Source: Podospora pseudoanserina (taxonomy: Eukaryota > Ascomycota > Sordariomycetes > Sordariales > Podosporaceae). From it: a DNA stretch of 64,000 nt. Where the stretch lies: the NCBI RefSeq assembly GCF_035222485.1, contig NC_085922.1:1379001-1443000 (forward strand), given 5' to 3'. A program made the translations under genes and the position numbers. Under the pieces are notes generated by a model. The model worked only from the letters and a program-made list of their open reading frames with translations. It had not been told where the DNA came from and made no database searches. Numbering within the stretch: the stretch's first letter is position 1; each line of letters starts with the position of its first letter. Shown here in pieces: positions 11,601-22,664 of this stretch.

Positions 11601-13467
11601 TCAGACGTCTGCAAGGCCCTTCTTTAGCATTTCCACCAGGTCCGAGAACAGATCCGCGTTGGCGTTACTGAGCTGAAGTAGATTGTCAGTATGAGCTGGT
11701 TGATCATAAACATCAAACAAAAACTAACCTTCATCTGTACCAACTGCGCCTCTCCATTCTCAAATGCCGTGAACAACACCGTCGCCGCCTTGAGCTTCTT
11801 CTCAATCTTGAACTGCATCGCTGGCAGCACAATCGTGTTGAGAATGACCCTCAGGGTGTGGTCCTGGCGCATGATCAAGCGTACGTTCTTAGGTCCGCTG
11901 TAGTCTTTGTCTTCCAACACTGAGGCGTCAAAGCTGGTCGCGTCTGGGGAGCCGTCGTTTTCAAACTCGACCGTCGCTCTTGGCACATTGACCTTGAGCA
12001 TGCCGGCACCTCTCTCTTTCCACCCAACTCCCTTTTCCATAACATACATCTTGGCGCGTTGGGAGAAGAGTGTGACCTCTGAGCTTTCGCCATCGTCGAC
12101 CACGACTGTGTAGGTAGTGTTACCAGAAGAATTCATGATAAATGGCCGTGAAAATGACTCACTCTTATGTAGCTTCAACCTCTTCCTCTCACTCTCTTCC
12201 TTCTCATCATCCTTGTTCTCCTCCTCGCCATCAGCCCCAGCACCCTCCCCATTCTCCTCATCGCCGTCCTCGTCCTTCTCGCTCTCCTCCGCGTCACTTT
12301 CTGGCGCACCAAAAGGCTTGGCCGGCTTGCCACTCTTAAGGGCCTCACCAGGCTTGCCAAAGTTGGTCAACCGAGCACCACCACCAGACAAAGCGCTAGC
12401 ACCACCAAAGGCACTTCCAAAAGGACTCGACTTGAACACCGACCCCCCGCCAGTCTGTCCGTTAAGCGCCGACGCAAAAGGTGACGCCGTCGAGGTCGAG
12501 CTAAAGTTCAATTTGGCCGGAGCAGCGGGTGTAGATCCACCAAGAACGCTCCCGAAAGACGCAGCCGTCCCAGCCGATCCAAACACACTCGGCTTCCCAG
12601 CACCAGCAGACGCAAATGGCGAGGCTCCTGACGCAGCCGCAAACGGCGAAGCAGACGAGGCTCCCAGCTTGGCAAATCCTGACGAGGCAAAAGCAGACGT
12701 CGAGGTAGTTTGCGGCTTATCGATCGGTGAACGCACGGTAGCAGTGTTGGCAGGTCGGCTCTTAGCCAGCTCCTCCATGCTCGATCGTGGGGAGGCACTT
12801 GCCGACAACGGCTCCTAGATCAAAACAAATCTTGTGTTACCATCGGGTGTTGCCATAGATTGAGTCGAATGGAGGGGTAAAAGGGGGTGCCGATTGTGAG
12901 TGACATCGGACCTCGGAGAGACAGCCCCAGGGGGGGAGAAAACGAGAAACAAGAAATAAAAAAAATAAAAAAAAAACCTACCACTTCTTCCTGTCCGCTC
13001 TTGACAGCAGACGCGCTGGCCTGGCGATCCCGTGGTCTCTTCTTCTCGGGCTCGGATCGGTTTGTACGGTTGAGCGTCACAGCTGTGTTGTTCTTGCTGT
13101 CGGTCGCGGCAGACCCTTCCCCTTCCAAAGGAGCCTCGGCCACATCCTTGTTCTCGTCCAACTCGGCATGCGCTCGCTTCTTCTTGGGGGACGAGATCTG
13201 CTCGGCCAGTGTTTCGTCGCTTGGGACACCAAGGGCCACTGGCGGCGTGACCTTGCGAGCGCCGGCAGTAGTCGTCTTATCTTTGGGCGCATCATCATCG
13301 TCAGAGGCGCTCTTGTCGTCTTGAGAGGTCGATAGCTGCCCCGCCTTTTCAGAAATGGACGTCTGCTTCAGCTCTCTTCTCGTCGCCGTGGTCTCGGCAT
13401 CTTCCTTAGCAGCGCCCGCCTCGACTTGGTCCGAGATGTCGCTCGTGTTGTGCGGGTCGTCGGCCAT
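11601..13467 (-). CDS. yrb2: RanBP1-domain nuclear transport factor, Yrb2/Hba1/RanBP3 type
   Basis: Four exons: 13467-12982, 12814-12163, 12105-11729, 11672-11601, giving 528 residues. Residues 1-162 are acidic with basic patches (SPKKKRAH, EPEKKRPRDR) that look like nuclear localisation signals. Residues 165-310 hold repeated SPFA/FG-like units resembling nucleoporin FG repeats. A highly acidic linker precedes a RanBP1-type domain (about 380-505) with VTLFSQRAKMY, WKERGAGMLKV and RLIMRQDHTLRVILN. Family members bind Ran-GTP and the exportin Crm1 and help nuclear export. The third exon junction removes a 57-nt intron that is a multiple of three and has no stop, so retained transcripts would add 19 residues just before the Ran-binding domain. 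The last short exon follows a GTTAGT donor and ends in a Leu-rich tail. Nup2/Nup50-like naming is the alternative. Confidence 0.85.
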
Positions 13468-14269
13468 GATGTCAGTGGGCCGTTGGCAGTTGTATCGTTT
13501 CGGTCTACTATCTCGGGGTGCTCGGAAGCGGTGGGAAATCGGGAGAGGTACAGGTAGTAGGTGGACTTTTTCAAAAGTCGGCCGCTCGGCTGAGAGATAA
13601 TGTTCCAAGACACTGCAGGATACCTTATGGGTAGGTAATTCTGTCGGTAAGATGGCGCGCACTAGTGGTACCTGGTAGAACAGACAGTAGACAAATGTCG
13701 TAAGTGACGAGAGAAAAAGGTGCTATGGAAAAAGGCAATATCGGAATTTTGATTTAGGTCTGGACTGGATATTGCGGAGTTGTAGCACACGTTAATGCCT
13801 GTTGTTGCGCTTGGGTCTTGGGAGCGAGGGGGGGTCTCGGGAGCATGTCGCACCCTCTGGAGCCAGGCGTTGGGGCGATTGGTTCAGAGGAACCCACCCG
13901 CTAAAATGAGCAGCCCCTCATGTACCCAGGTACCGTTTGGCTCATCCAACAGTGCTCGCCAGTGGGGTTTGGGTGCCAATGACAGTGACAAAACACAGCC
14001 AATCACCACCGGACGCATGTTCGCCATTTCATTACTTGGGACGCATGGCCCTGTATCATCATCCTCTTTCTTTGTGAGTTGTCCCAATGAGGAAAAAGGT
14101 AAATATCATATTAATGCGGTCTGCCTCACTACAATACAATCAACTCATTACGCAGTATATATATACCCTATCATGAAACATGTCCCTATCCGCTGCTTGG
14201 TATTAGTTCCGTCCCTTCATCCAAGAAAACGCCATATATATAAAGGAACCCAGCTTCTGTCTTGGTCAA
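13468..14269. other. Intergenic: promoter of the Ran-binding gene and 3' region of the next gene
   Basis: No gene supported. TATATATA-type tracts occur at about 14155-14164 and 14234-14242, but their position, far from either start codon, does not identify them as promoters. Confidence 0.5.
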
Positions 14270-15594
14270 TCATATCTGCCGCCGCCTTTGCTCAACGCTG
14301 GCAACAAGATCCTCCACCAACCCAAAGGCATCCCTAAAGGCGGCCAACTCTTGCGACATACTCACACCCTCCAGGCTGTCAACCTCTGACGGACTCCGGG
14401 TCCCTGCAAGAGTGTCACTCTCACTTAAACTAGGAGCATATCTCTGCCTAGCAGCGAGATCTTGATCTCTTAGCTGCCGTTCCCTGTCTTCCTGACCAGC
14501 AGTGGGCCTCGGGACAGTGTAGATCCCATCTGCAACCATGCCTTCGCTCTCGCTTTCGTACCCAGGCTCCGGAACCCAAGCCTGCACCCTCCTTTCGGCC
14601 TCCTCCTGTTGTTGATAGTGCGGTCGCGGGATATCATACACAGTGGTTCCAGTCGCACCATCCTCGCTCCCACTATCACTCCCAATCTCAAACCTCGTCT
14701 CTTCCCACGGAGGAACAGCCTCCTCATTACTCTCCCCATCCGCATGCTCCCCAAACCCGGCCAACTTTTCCCTCTCCTCAACATTCTCCTCCCCTCCCCT
14801 CCACCTCCACCCACAGCACCCCCGTCGTCGTCCACCCAACCTCTCCCCATCCCCTGCCCCCTTCCCATCCCTCATCAACCCCCAACTTAACATCCCCAAC
14901 CCTACCCCAAAAACAATAACCAACACCTCCAGCACCCCCGAATTCAAAACCTTTATCCACCCGGGGACGATATATTCCCTCCCTTTCCCCCCTCCCCCCC
15001 CTCCAAGGCGGCAGAGGAAACCCTCCCTCCCCATCCCCTCCCAGCATTTCCCCGAGCGTTTCCTCAGCCCCCAGCAACACCACTAAAAACCTTCCCAAAA
15101 GCACAAACAGGACTGACACACTCCGCCTTTGCCCCGTCCTCCTCCTCACAAACCACACTCTTGAACCACCCCTCCCGTTGTTTAACCGTTTCCTCCAGTT
15201 CCTTTAATTGCACCTGCAGTCGCTCAAGAGCGTCATACTCCTTGTCGAGAGCATCCCTGTCGAGATACTTTAGTCGTTTGCCGTCGTCTTTTGAGGTTGT
15301 CGCCTTGACGCTGAAACTGCTGCTGGAGGTGGCAGAGGAGGTAGCAGAGGAGGCGAAATCTCTCTCTGCCCCCGATCCGGAAGAATAATACTCCTCGGAC
15401 GAAAGCGTTATCTGGTTCCCGTTGCTTTCGACATCTACTTCCCATTAGCACAACGCCCCCACCAGAACAACAGATAGGTAGGTGGACATACTAGGCTCTG
15501 CCTCTGGGACAGGCACAGGCACAGGCATAGGATTGGGCGCACATATCGCCAACCCGGACGACGCCGCGAGCAGGAGGAGGTGACGGGGGCGCAT
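14270..15594 (-). CDS. Signal-peptide, coiled-coil, single-pass membrane protein of unknown function
   Basis: The ATG at 15594 opens a typical signal peptide (MRPRHLLLLAASSGLAIC). Exon 1 ends at 15492; a 57-nt intron (GTATGT donor, GTGCTAATG branch, TAG acceptor) leads to exon 2 at 15434. Exon 2 encodes a Ser-rich stretch and a coiled coil (ALDKEYDALERLQVQLKELE), but its frame meets a stop at 15064. From about 15000 down to 14270 another frame is clearly coding: a transmembrane helix (VLEVLVIVFGVGLGMLSWGL) and an acidic tail with two related motifs, VYDIPRP and IYTVPRP. Shortening the G5 run (15068-15072) and the G8 run (14994-15001) by one base each would join all parts into one protein, so I treat them as one gene with likely base-count errors. 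A non-consensus intron is the alternative; two separate genes are less likely. I do not recognise the family. Confidence 0.6.
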
Positions 15595-15861
15595 TGTCTA
15601 CCTCGGCCCGTTTTGCGAACTAATTATCGTGACTGGTTACCTAGAGGTAGGTAGGTAGGTAGGTATCGACGGGTGGAAGGCGCCGAGACAGAGAGAGGAG
15701 GGTATCCAAAACAAGCACAAAAAGTCCACGTAACCGCCAGCAGAGTCAAAAACCTGGCGGCGGCTGAACGTGAACAACACGCGGGGTCCGGTCGGCCGTC
15801 GGAGCGGGAGGAGAATGGCAAGGCAGTTAGGTAGGTTATCAGGCAACCACTTTTCCCTCTA

Positions 15862-15897
<36 letters not shown>

Positions 15898-17116
15898 CGT
15901 CCCAACCTTCAAAAAAGGCAGCTCAGCAACACTTCGAAATGCGGTTGGTCGGCAGTGTACAGTCCAAGTCCGAGGACAGATGGAACCAAACCAAAACCTG
16001 TTCTCCCAAACATCCGTCGATTCACTTCAGCTTCTCGAGTCAAAGGTTTCGAAAAACCGTGTCCTCAACAACACGCCACCACGAGAAATTACAAAACAAT
16101 AGCTCCCAAAAAACAAAAGACAGCTCCAGAAAAAGGGAAACATCCCAATTCTTGAATACATCGCAAAGACCATGTTGCAAACTCCCTGCTATCCCATTCA
16201 GGACAAAACGACAACCGCCCCCCCCTCCCTCCCCCACCACCAACTTTCCCACACCCAATCAAAACCCCTACCGCACCAACTTGCACGGTATAGATCAAAA
16301 GAGCTTACGAGGCCTCCCCCCTCCAAAAGAACCCAACCCCTCATTTCCCACCTACCTACCTACCGTGGTGATATCACGATAAGCTACAGCCTCGTCTGCT
16401 ACTTCTTCAACTATAAGTCGTTTACCGGTCTATCTTCCTTTTCACAATAAGAGTTAACCTGCACCTTCCACATCTACAGTCCGACTAGTACTTGTCAGGC
16501 GACCACAATCTACGCAGTATCAATCGGTTTGCACTCTTCATTCACCACCACCTACAAACTTCTACATATATACCCTATATCCCTGACTGCCAACGCCCCA
16601 AAAAACCCTCCTCGCCTGCTTGCCCCATTCCCATATCTCCATGCCAATCTCCAATTGCATGTGCAGCTAGAAGTCTAACAGGTGATATGATGATATGCCA
16701 TGATGTGCTGTCCCACAATGCCCCGTTGAAAGTTCGCAATGGATGTGAATCCCCAACCCTTAGCAAAAGAGGTACAAGTACAAAGTTTGCATGCCATGAT
16801 CTCATCACACCCTCTGTCTCCCTTTCCCATCAATGAACCTTCAAGTCCCTTAGTAGTAAGTAGTCCGACAAAAGAAAATCCCAAACTCCCTGCGCCGACC
16901 GACAGACCGACCCTAACCAATCATTAACCATAAATACCCCCCCACCCCAAAACCCAAAGACAAGAAGCATGTAGTAAAAGTTGTTGTTGCTGTTCCTCCT
17001 GTTGCAGAATAAATCCTTGAGCGAGAGCTCGTCTCTCTCCACCTTGACCCAACCGCACGATTTAAAAGTCATAGTCGCCATAAACATTACTCAACACACC
17101 CCCTCCCTCTCCCCCC
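15595..17116. other. Intergenic
   Basis: No gene seen. It contains a GGTA tetranucleotide run near 15646-15664 and a CT-rich run at 15856-15898. The left end is the promoter of the minus-strand gene starting at 15594; the right end is the 3' UTR of the RING gene. Confidence 0.55.
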
Positions 17117-19028
17117 TCACCGTCGTCCCCCATTCCCATTCCCATTCCCATTCCCATTGCCTCGGTCCCTAGTCCAGTGATCTCTAATCCATGAAGCAAT
17201 ACCACCACCACCACCACCACCACTACTCCCACTATTGCCACCGTTGTTATTGTTGTTCGAAGACGACGACCCCTCCCTCTGCTGCTGCTGCTGCTGTTGA
17301 TCCCGTCCAGCAGACGTAAAGCTTGAAAAGTAACTCCGTCTGTTACTCTCCCCCGGAGTGCCGCTCCCGCTGTTATTCCCACCCCAGTTCTCATCCCTCG
17401 GCCTCGACGGACTCCTCTGCCTAGATGACCTAGGCTCGGCAGTATCATCCTCAGGCCAGGCCCCGGGCGGAGAAGCCGAGCTACGGCGCTGACCACCACC
17501 ACCTCCAGCCATACGTTCAAGTCGTTCCTGGTTCTCCTGCGGCGTCCTAACCCGCGAAGTGTAGCTGCTAAACAACGTCGGAATTTGATAGCCAGTCGAA
17601 GAACCCGACGCTCCTTCTTCCTCTGGTCTGGGAGCAGTGGCTCGTGGAGAAAAGGTCGCAAACACTCGCGCGCCCTCGTTCGAAGATTGCCGAGGCTGTT
17701 GCGCATGTGATGACGAAGAAGCCGCCTGATCGGCACCAGGTGACCGCTGACCGCTGCTGCTGTTGTCACCAGCGTTGTTCTCTTCTCGGTTCTCAATCGG
17801 CTTTCGGCAGATGGGGCAGGTATTGTGCTCTTTGAGCCAGAGGACGACACACTCGCCGTGGTACCAGTGGCTACACGGCAACACCGTCACCTCGTCACCC
17901 ATCTTGAATTCATCGATGCAAATCGTGCACTCAGCTTTGCCCTCCGGCCCAAGCAGCTCGGCATCGACTTTCTTCCTCTCCAAGCTCGCAATCGCAGTCT
18001 CGGAAGCCGGCGGGGCAGCGTTCGTCTGAGGAGAATTCTCCATGAGCTGTGTGATGATTCTATCGAGCGCTTCCTGGGTGAACACAGCATCGCCATGAAC
18101 CGCTGCGGCTGGGTTCATAATAGTCGAAAGCAACTGCTGCAGCCCAAACACACCACCACCCATAGGAGGGGGCCCAGCTGCTCTATTTCCGGGCTGACCT
18201 TGCTCCTGAGGGCCGCCCACATCAGGAACGCCCATAACGTGAGCCAACATCCTGTTGAGTGGATCACCGTCAGCAACATTGCCCCCTGTTACAAACGTCA
18301 CGGTGCGATGTGGTCTAGAATAATGATGACGATGATAGGGATGGCGAGGGTGGGATCTAGCATACGGTCCAAAGAGAGGTAGAATGGGAGGCGGCTGGTC
18401 TGGCCTCACTCCTGGTCCCGAGACAAATGTAAATGTCGCCGAGTGAACGTGTCTTCCCGGCTGTGGTGGTGATGGGGCGGCGCCGGCGCCAGGATTGTTG
18501 TTAGCACCCTGGCTCTCGCGAACGTGTCTACCGCCGCCCAGATCGTGCATAATAAGCTCGAAGAAACGGTTAAACACCTCATCGCCAGGTCGATTGTTAT
18601 CCCCATCTGGCGCACCAGGTGACGGCGGGAACAAACCTCGTCCGAACGGGCTTCTAGCAGGGCCGCCGGGGAGATGATTCTCTATATCGTCTTCTTCGGG
18701 GTCCGAGTCCTCGCCAGCAGCATTGCGGCGAAAATAAGAGCCGGAGCCACCACCACCGAGGCCGAGGCCACCAGCTTCGATACGAGGGTCGCTCTCTCCT
18801 GGCTCGACCTATGTCAAAAATGTCAGCTTCGATCGATCGAACAAAACCACTATCAGGGCGACTCACAATCTCTACAATCTCACTATGACATCTCGGGCAC
18901 TCGGGCTCCAGTCTCGGCGGCTGCTCGTCACTATACCACTCGTGCGCGCAGGAATGACAATACACCACCTCTCTGCCGGCGTTGGCATCCAGGTGGCGTC
19001 GGGGCGGTCCCATCCCGAATGACGCCAT
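17117..19028 (-). CDS. RING-H2 E3 ubiquitin ligase with N-terminal zinc ribbon (RNF115/126-like layout)
   Basis: Two exons, 19028-18867 and 18808-17117, with a 58-nt intron (GTGAGT donor, TAG acceptor); 617 residues. Near the N-terminus two CxxC pairs (CHSC at about 24-27 and CPRC at about 44-47) form a zinc ribbon, which in RNF115/126 binds ubiquitin or clients. A C3H2C3 RING lies near residues 348-390: CTIC, CSHWYHGEC, CPIC with the two His in the middle. The rest is disordered, rich in Pro, Ser, Gly, Asn and Gln, ending with a GN repeat encoded by CCATTC hexamers at 17128-17157. Expected role: soluble E3 in protein quality control. The chosen ATG is the first in this frame, yet the frame stays open and protein-like upstream (ITAGEIIRGLTDVVAALQR) without any ATG, so a non-AUG or spliced start is possible. 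Confidence 0.87.
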
Positions 19029-20502
19029 GGCTGGCCGTTGAAACGGCGGGGGGGGGCGTGACTGCGACTGCAACTGGTGCTGGGTTCGTTGTAGAGCAGC
19101 GACAACGTCAGTGAGCCCTCTGATGATCTCGCCCGCGGTTATGCGACGAGGTGGCGGAGGAGGAGGACGTCGGGAAGCCAGCTTGTCGGCTGCTGTGCTG
19201 TCTCGGGAAGTTTGTTAAAAGGGCAAATAAAAAGGCGACCGCGTTCCTTGTAAACGGTCGCTCCTCTGCGGAAGCAGAAAGACAACCGGCGAAGGCGAGA
19301 ACCTTGATGTTAGGTATGGGGGACCCGGGAAGTGGGGCGTCAACGGCGGAAGGAAATGGAAGCTCAAGCAATGATGCAACTGCCGTCAGCTCCCCGATTA
19401 GCTTGCTTCCTGGGCGCTCGGTCGGCCGATGGAATCACCGAGTCGCCCTTGTTGCTGCAAGACTGCTTTGTGTGTGGTTTATAGGGGCCTTTTTGGAGCT
19501 TTTAGGTTTCGATCTCCTTGCTCTTCTGATGTCGTTGATGTTAAAAGTGGAGGTAGAGCGATTGTAGGTGTAAAGGTCGAGGTGGGTAGTAGGGTAGACA
19601 GGGGTCTAAAATAGGTTCCAGGTCGTAATCAGCTCGATTATGTATGATGATGACTGAGAAGCTCTTCCAGGTACCAACGGGTATCAAATGACCCCATATC
19701 ACCCTTAGCGCAAACCGACTTGAAATAGGTAGGTAGCTTGGGCAGCAGCAACTTGTCCTGATTGCCACTGATTATGAACAGTCAGGTCGTGGCAAGGGGC
19801 GACGTAAGATGAAAAGGCTAGAAGATTGATGAAAAGACAAGAGCCACAGGTTCCAAGTTATAAGGGTATTTTCTCATATCGATAACTGGAGCCCGATGCT
19901 TGCTGTTCAGAGGGGCTACCTACTTCAAGGTGACATACATTGCATTTCATCCCAGCGACAGGTCTGATATGCCCAATGGCTGGCGCAAAACGAGGGGAAT
20001 AATCTGTCTCAGCGAATCGCTCTATTGCTACTCTGAGTACTGCCAAACCCACTGTACAGTAACTATTCTACCTTGATGTGCTGCAAAGTAACTGAGGGGT
20101 AAGTAAGGCTAACTGGGAAGTGCCGAAACCCAGCGTGTTCCGATGTCTCTCTCTCTAGGTTGTTCCTGCAGCCAGATCGTCACTTTAATATGCCCAACTC
20201 GTCCTCTTTGAAGCATTGAAAATATCGGGTCTTCGGCAAACACAGTTTCAGCCATCCCCTATTTTGCACATATGCTGCCCCCAACCCCAGGCTCAACCCC
20301 AGCCACACCTCAGGCAGAAAGAATCAAAGGCTCCCATTTGAACAGTGGCATCGCTTTGTCACGCTCATTACCCGGTAGTACCTATCAGAGAACCCCAGGT
20401 AAACCCGTATCCCAAATTACACAAACTCGTCGTCTCAAGAATACAAATACAGGTGTGTCTCCGCCCTTGCTGTCGTTATCGTTTCAAAGTCATAGTCATA
20501 GG
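19029..20502. other. Intergenic
   Basis: No independent gene seen. About 100 bases upstream of the RING gene ATG are open in the same frame (see that entry). The right end is the fis1 3' UTR. Confidence 0.5.
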
Positions 20503-21070
20503 TTATCTCTTCCTCCCCAGGTTTCTGAGCAGCACACCTCCAATAATACCCGCGGCAACTGCCACCCCGCTCACGATGGCCACGCCCATCAGCCCTTCCT
20601 TGGCCACCTTGTCGTCGATCAACGTGCGCAAATTCGAAGCTTGAAGGTTGGCAGGTTCCTTTTCGATAAGGAGGTCGTTGTATCTTCGCGCCTCGCCGTA
20701 GTTGCCGAGCTTGTAGTTTCCGAGAGCGAGATAGTAGAGGCACTCGCGACGCCGTTCTGGGGACGTTCGGAAGATTTCTGAGAGGAGCATCACGCCGAGG
20801 TGTTGCTCAGAGCGTACGTTCGACTTGACAAGGCCCTGTTTACTGTATTAGAACACTATTTAGTTTTCTCGTTGAGTCGAGAAGCGCACCCAGGCATAGT
20901 TGAACTTCGTTTGCACTCCCACCATCTCGCCCTCCTTCTCATACTGTGCCCTGAGCACTCCGAGCTCTGATGGGCTCAGAGGGCTGTTTTCCTATAGTCA
21001 ATACCTGTTTTCAAGCACTTCATGTTCTCGTACAAGCTTACGTTTCGGCATCGATAGCATCTGGAAGCAT
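20503..21070 (-). CDS. fis1: Mitochondrial fission protein Fis1
   Basis: Three exons, 21070-21042, 20983-20890 and 20835-20503, give 151 residues, the normal Fis1 length. The first intron uses GTAAGC and the CAG within GAAAACAG; this gives the family-like start [17 protein letters not shown]. The TPR-like core contains [35 protein letters not shown], the invariant [19 protein letters not shown] and [15 protein letters not shown]-terminal membrane anchor ([20 protein letters not shown]) followed by a basic tail (RNLGRKR) targets the outer mitochondrial and peroxisomal membrane. Family knowledge: Fis1 recruits the dynamin Dnm1 through Mdv1-type adaptors. It is divergent from spc24, whose ATG lies 684 bp away. 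Confidence 0.96.
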
Positions 21071-21754
21071 GGCTGTTAGCTACCTCAGCTATCCACTGCG
21101 GTGTCAGGTCACTCTCGGCCCATAAGAAAACCTACATGGTAATTGTGTCATGGTGGGCAAAACTCTCCCCAAAGAATAGCTTCCGAGTCAGTCTGTTTCT
21201 GGCAGGGTCGGACAGGATGAAGAAGAAGGTTGTTGAATGCGGCCGGTTTCTACCTTTCAAAAAGCCTTGTTCTTGTTCTGCTCTGTTCTGCGCTTTGGCT
21301 GCAGGCGGCGGCTGAAGCTCGGGCCCTTTCCTTGGTGTGTGCCCACACGGGTGCCCAAGTGATCGATGACGAAGCACCTTGCCGCTTGCCGTTAGTAGGA
21401 CAACGGAGGCACGATAAGCTGATAAGAGCAACCCCACGTTTTAGTACCCTGTCACTGTGGTGATGCCAAGACGTTAGAACAACAATTGCTTTCCAGCGGC
21501 AGCTTTGCGACGCGACAGCGCATTAAATTCAATCCCTTTTTTACACATCAACCAACCCACACACACGACCATCGCCTGCAACCACGCACGCAAGTGCAAT
21601 CGCAACTACAGTCACAACACTCAAAAAAACATCATACAAGCAGCACAAACCCTCAAATCTCATCTAGCCATAATACTCAACAAACACCACCACTCCTGTT
21701 CAATCCAACCCTACATCACCCCCCTCCACTGCCCCCTTCAAAAAGCAGCCCAAA
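21071..21754. promoter_or_regulatory. Divergent promoter region between fis1 and spc24
   Basis: 684 bp between two divergent start codons; both promoters must lie here. The right third is CA-rich and purine-poor, as in many fungal 5' UTRs. No defined binding site was identified. Confidence 0.5.
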
Positions 21755-22387
21755 ATGCTCCTAGAAGAAGACCCCTCCCTCCTAATCCGCCACACAATCA
21801 CAAACTTCAACACCGCCCCCGACCGCCTCGCCATCTCCCGCATCTCCGAATCCCTCTCTACCCTCGCCCAAGCCCGCGACCTCCGCATCCGCGAAGCCGA
21901 ATCCTCCCTCAAAAAACTCTCCCGCCAGCTCTCCACCCTCTCCAACCAACACCGCGAGCTAACCTCCACCCACTCCTCCGCCGCCCACGCCTCCGAGATC
22001 TCCCGCCTCGACACCCAAAAGTTCCGCATCGCAAAGTCGGCTTCAGACCTCGAAATGGAAACGGAGCGGCTGCAGGGCCAGCTGGACGAGTTGAACGCCA
22101 GGCTCCAAGAGCTGGAGATGCAGGGTGTTGATGGCGGGGATGGGGTTGAAGGAGTAAGAGGTGGGGACGGCGGGGTGGAGGATGAGGTGCTGCTGAGGCT
22201 AAAGGTGTATAGGAGTTTGGGGATGGAGTTGGAGAAGAGTGATGATGGGAGTGGGAAGAAGGATGGAGGGGGAGAGTTTAACAGGGTCGTGTTGAGGAAT
22301 GATAAGAGGGGGGACGTTCATGTTGTCAAGATTGATGGGGGGTTTTCGAGGTTTTTCTATGCGAATTACTTTTGGCAGAATCTTTGA
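21755..22387 (+). CDS. spc24: Kinetochore protein Spc24 (Ndc80 complex)
   Basis: Single exon of 210 residues; ATG in CCCAAAATG context. The N-terminal and central part (about 20-125) is a heptad-rich coiled coil ([40 protein letters not shown]). After a Gly/Asp-rich linker, the globular end begins with [15 protein letters not shown] and finishes with the hallmark [19 protein letters not shown] and [14 protein letters not shown]. Spc24 pairs with Spc25 and links the Ndc80 complex to the inner kinetochore (Mis12 complex, CENP-T). Nothing looks disrupted. The gene is convergent with the gene ending at 22665. Confidence 0.93.
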   Translation: MLLEEDPSLLIRHTITNFNTAPDRLAISRISESLSTLAQARDLRIREAESSLKKLSRQLSTLSNQHRELTSTHSSAAHASEISRLDTQKFRIAKSASDLEMETERLQGQLDELNARLQELEMQGVDGGDGVEGVRGGDGGVEDEVLLRLKVYRSLGMELEKSDDGSGKKDGGGEFNRVVLRNDKRGDVHVVKIDGGFSRFFYANYFWQNL

Positions 22388-22664
22388 TGGGATGTTGTTG
22401 GAATACGTGGAAAAGGAAAAGGCGTTTGGAGTTTGATACCACGGGCATGGCATGTACACGATTTCGTCTCAAAAGAGGAAGGAAAGATTGTACAATTACT
22501 GTTCAATCAATTCGAGCAGAGATGCCGCTTTTCATTATCGTCATTTACCCTCGGATTCCTCTGCCTTGTTCTAATTCCTCGCTATGATTGCCCAGGATCA
22601 TACCCAAATACGCCGGAAACGCTCAAGTTTGTACACAGAATATCTACAGTACACCTTTTCTCGC

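Noticed and set aside
13795-14337. 180-codon plus-strand frame
   Set aside because: Overlaps the end of a real minus-strand gene and intergenic sequence; no recognisable content.
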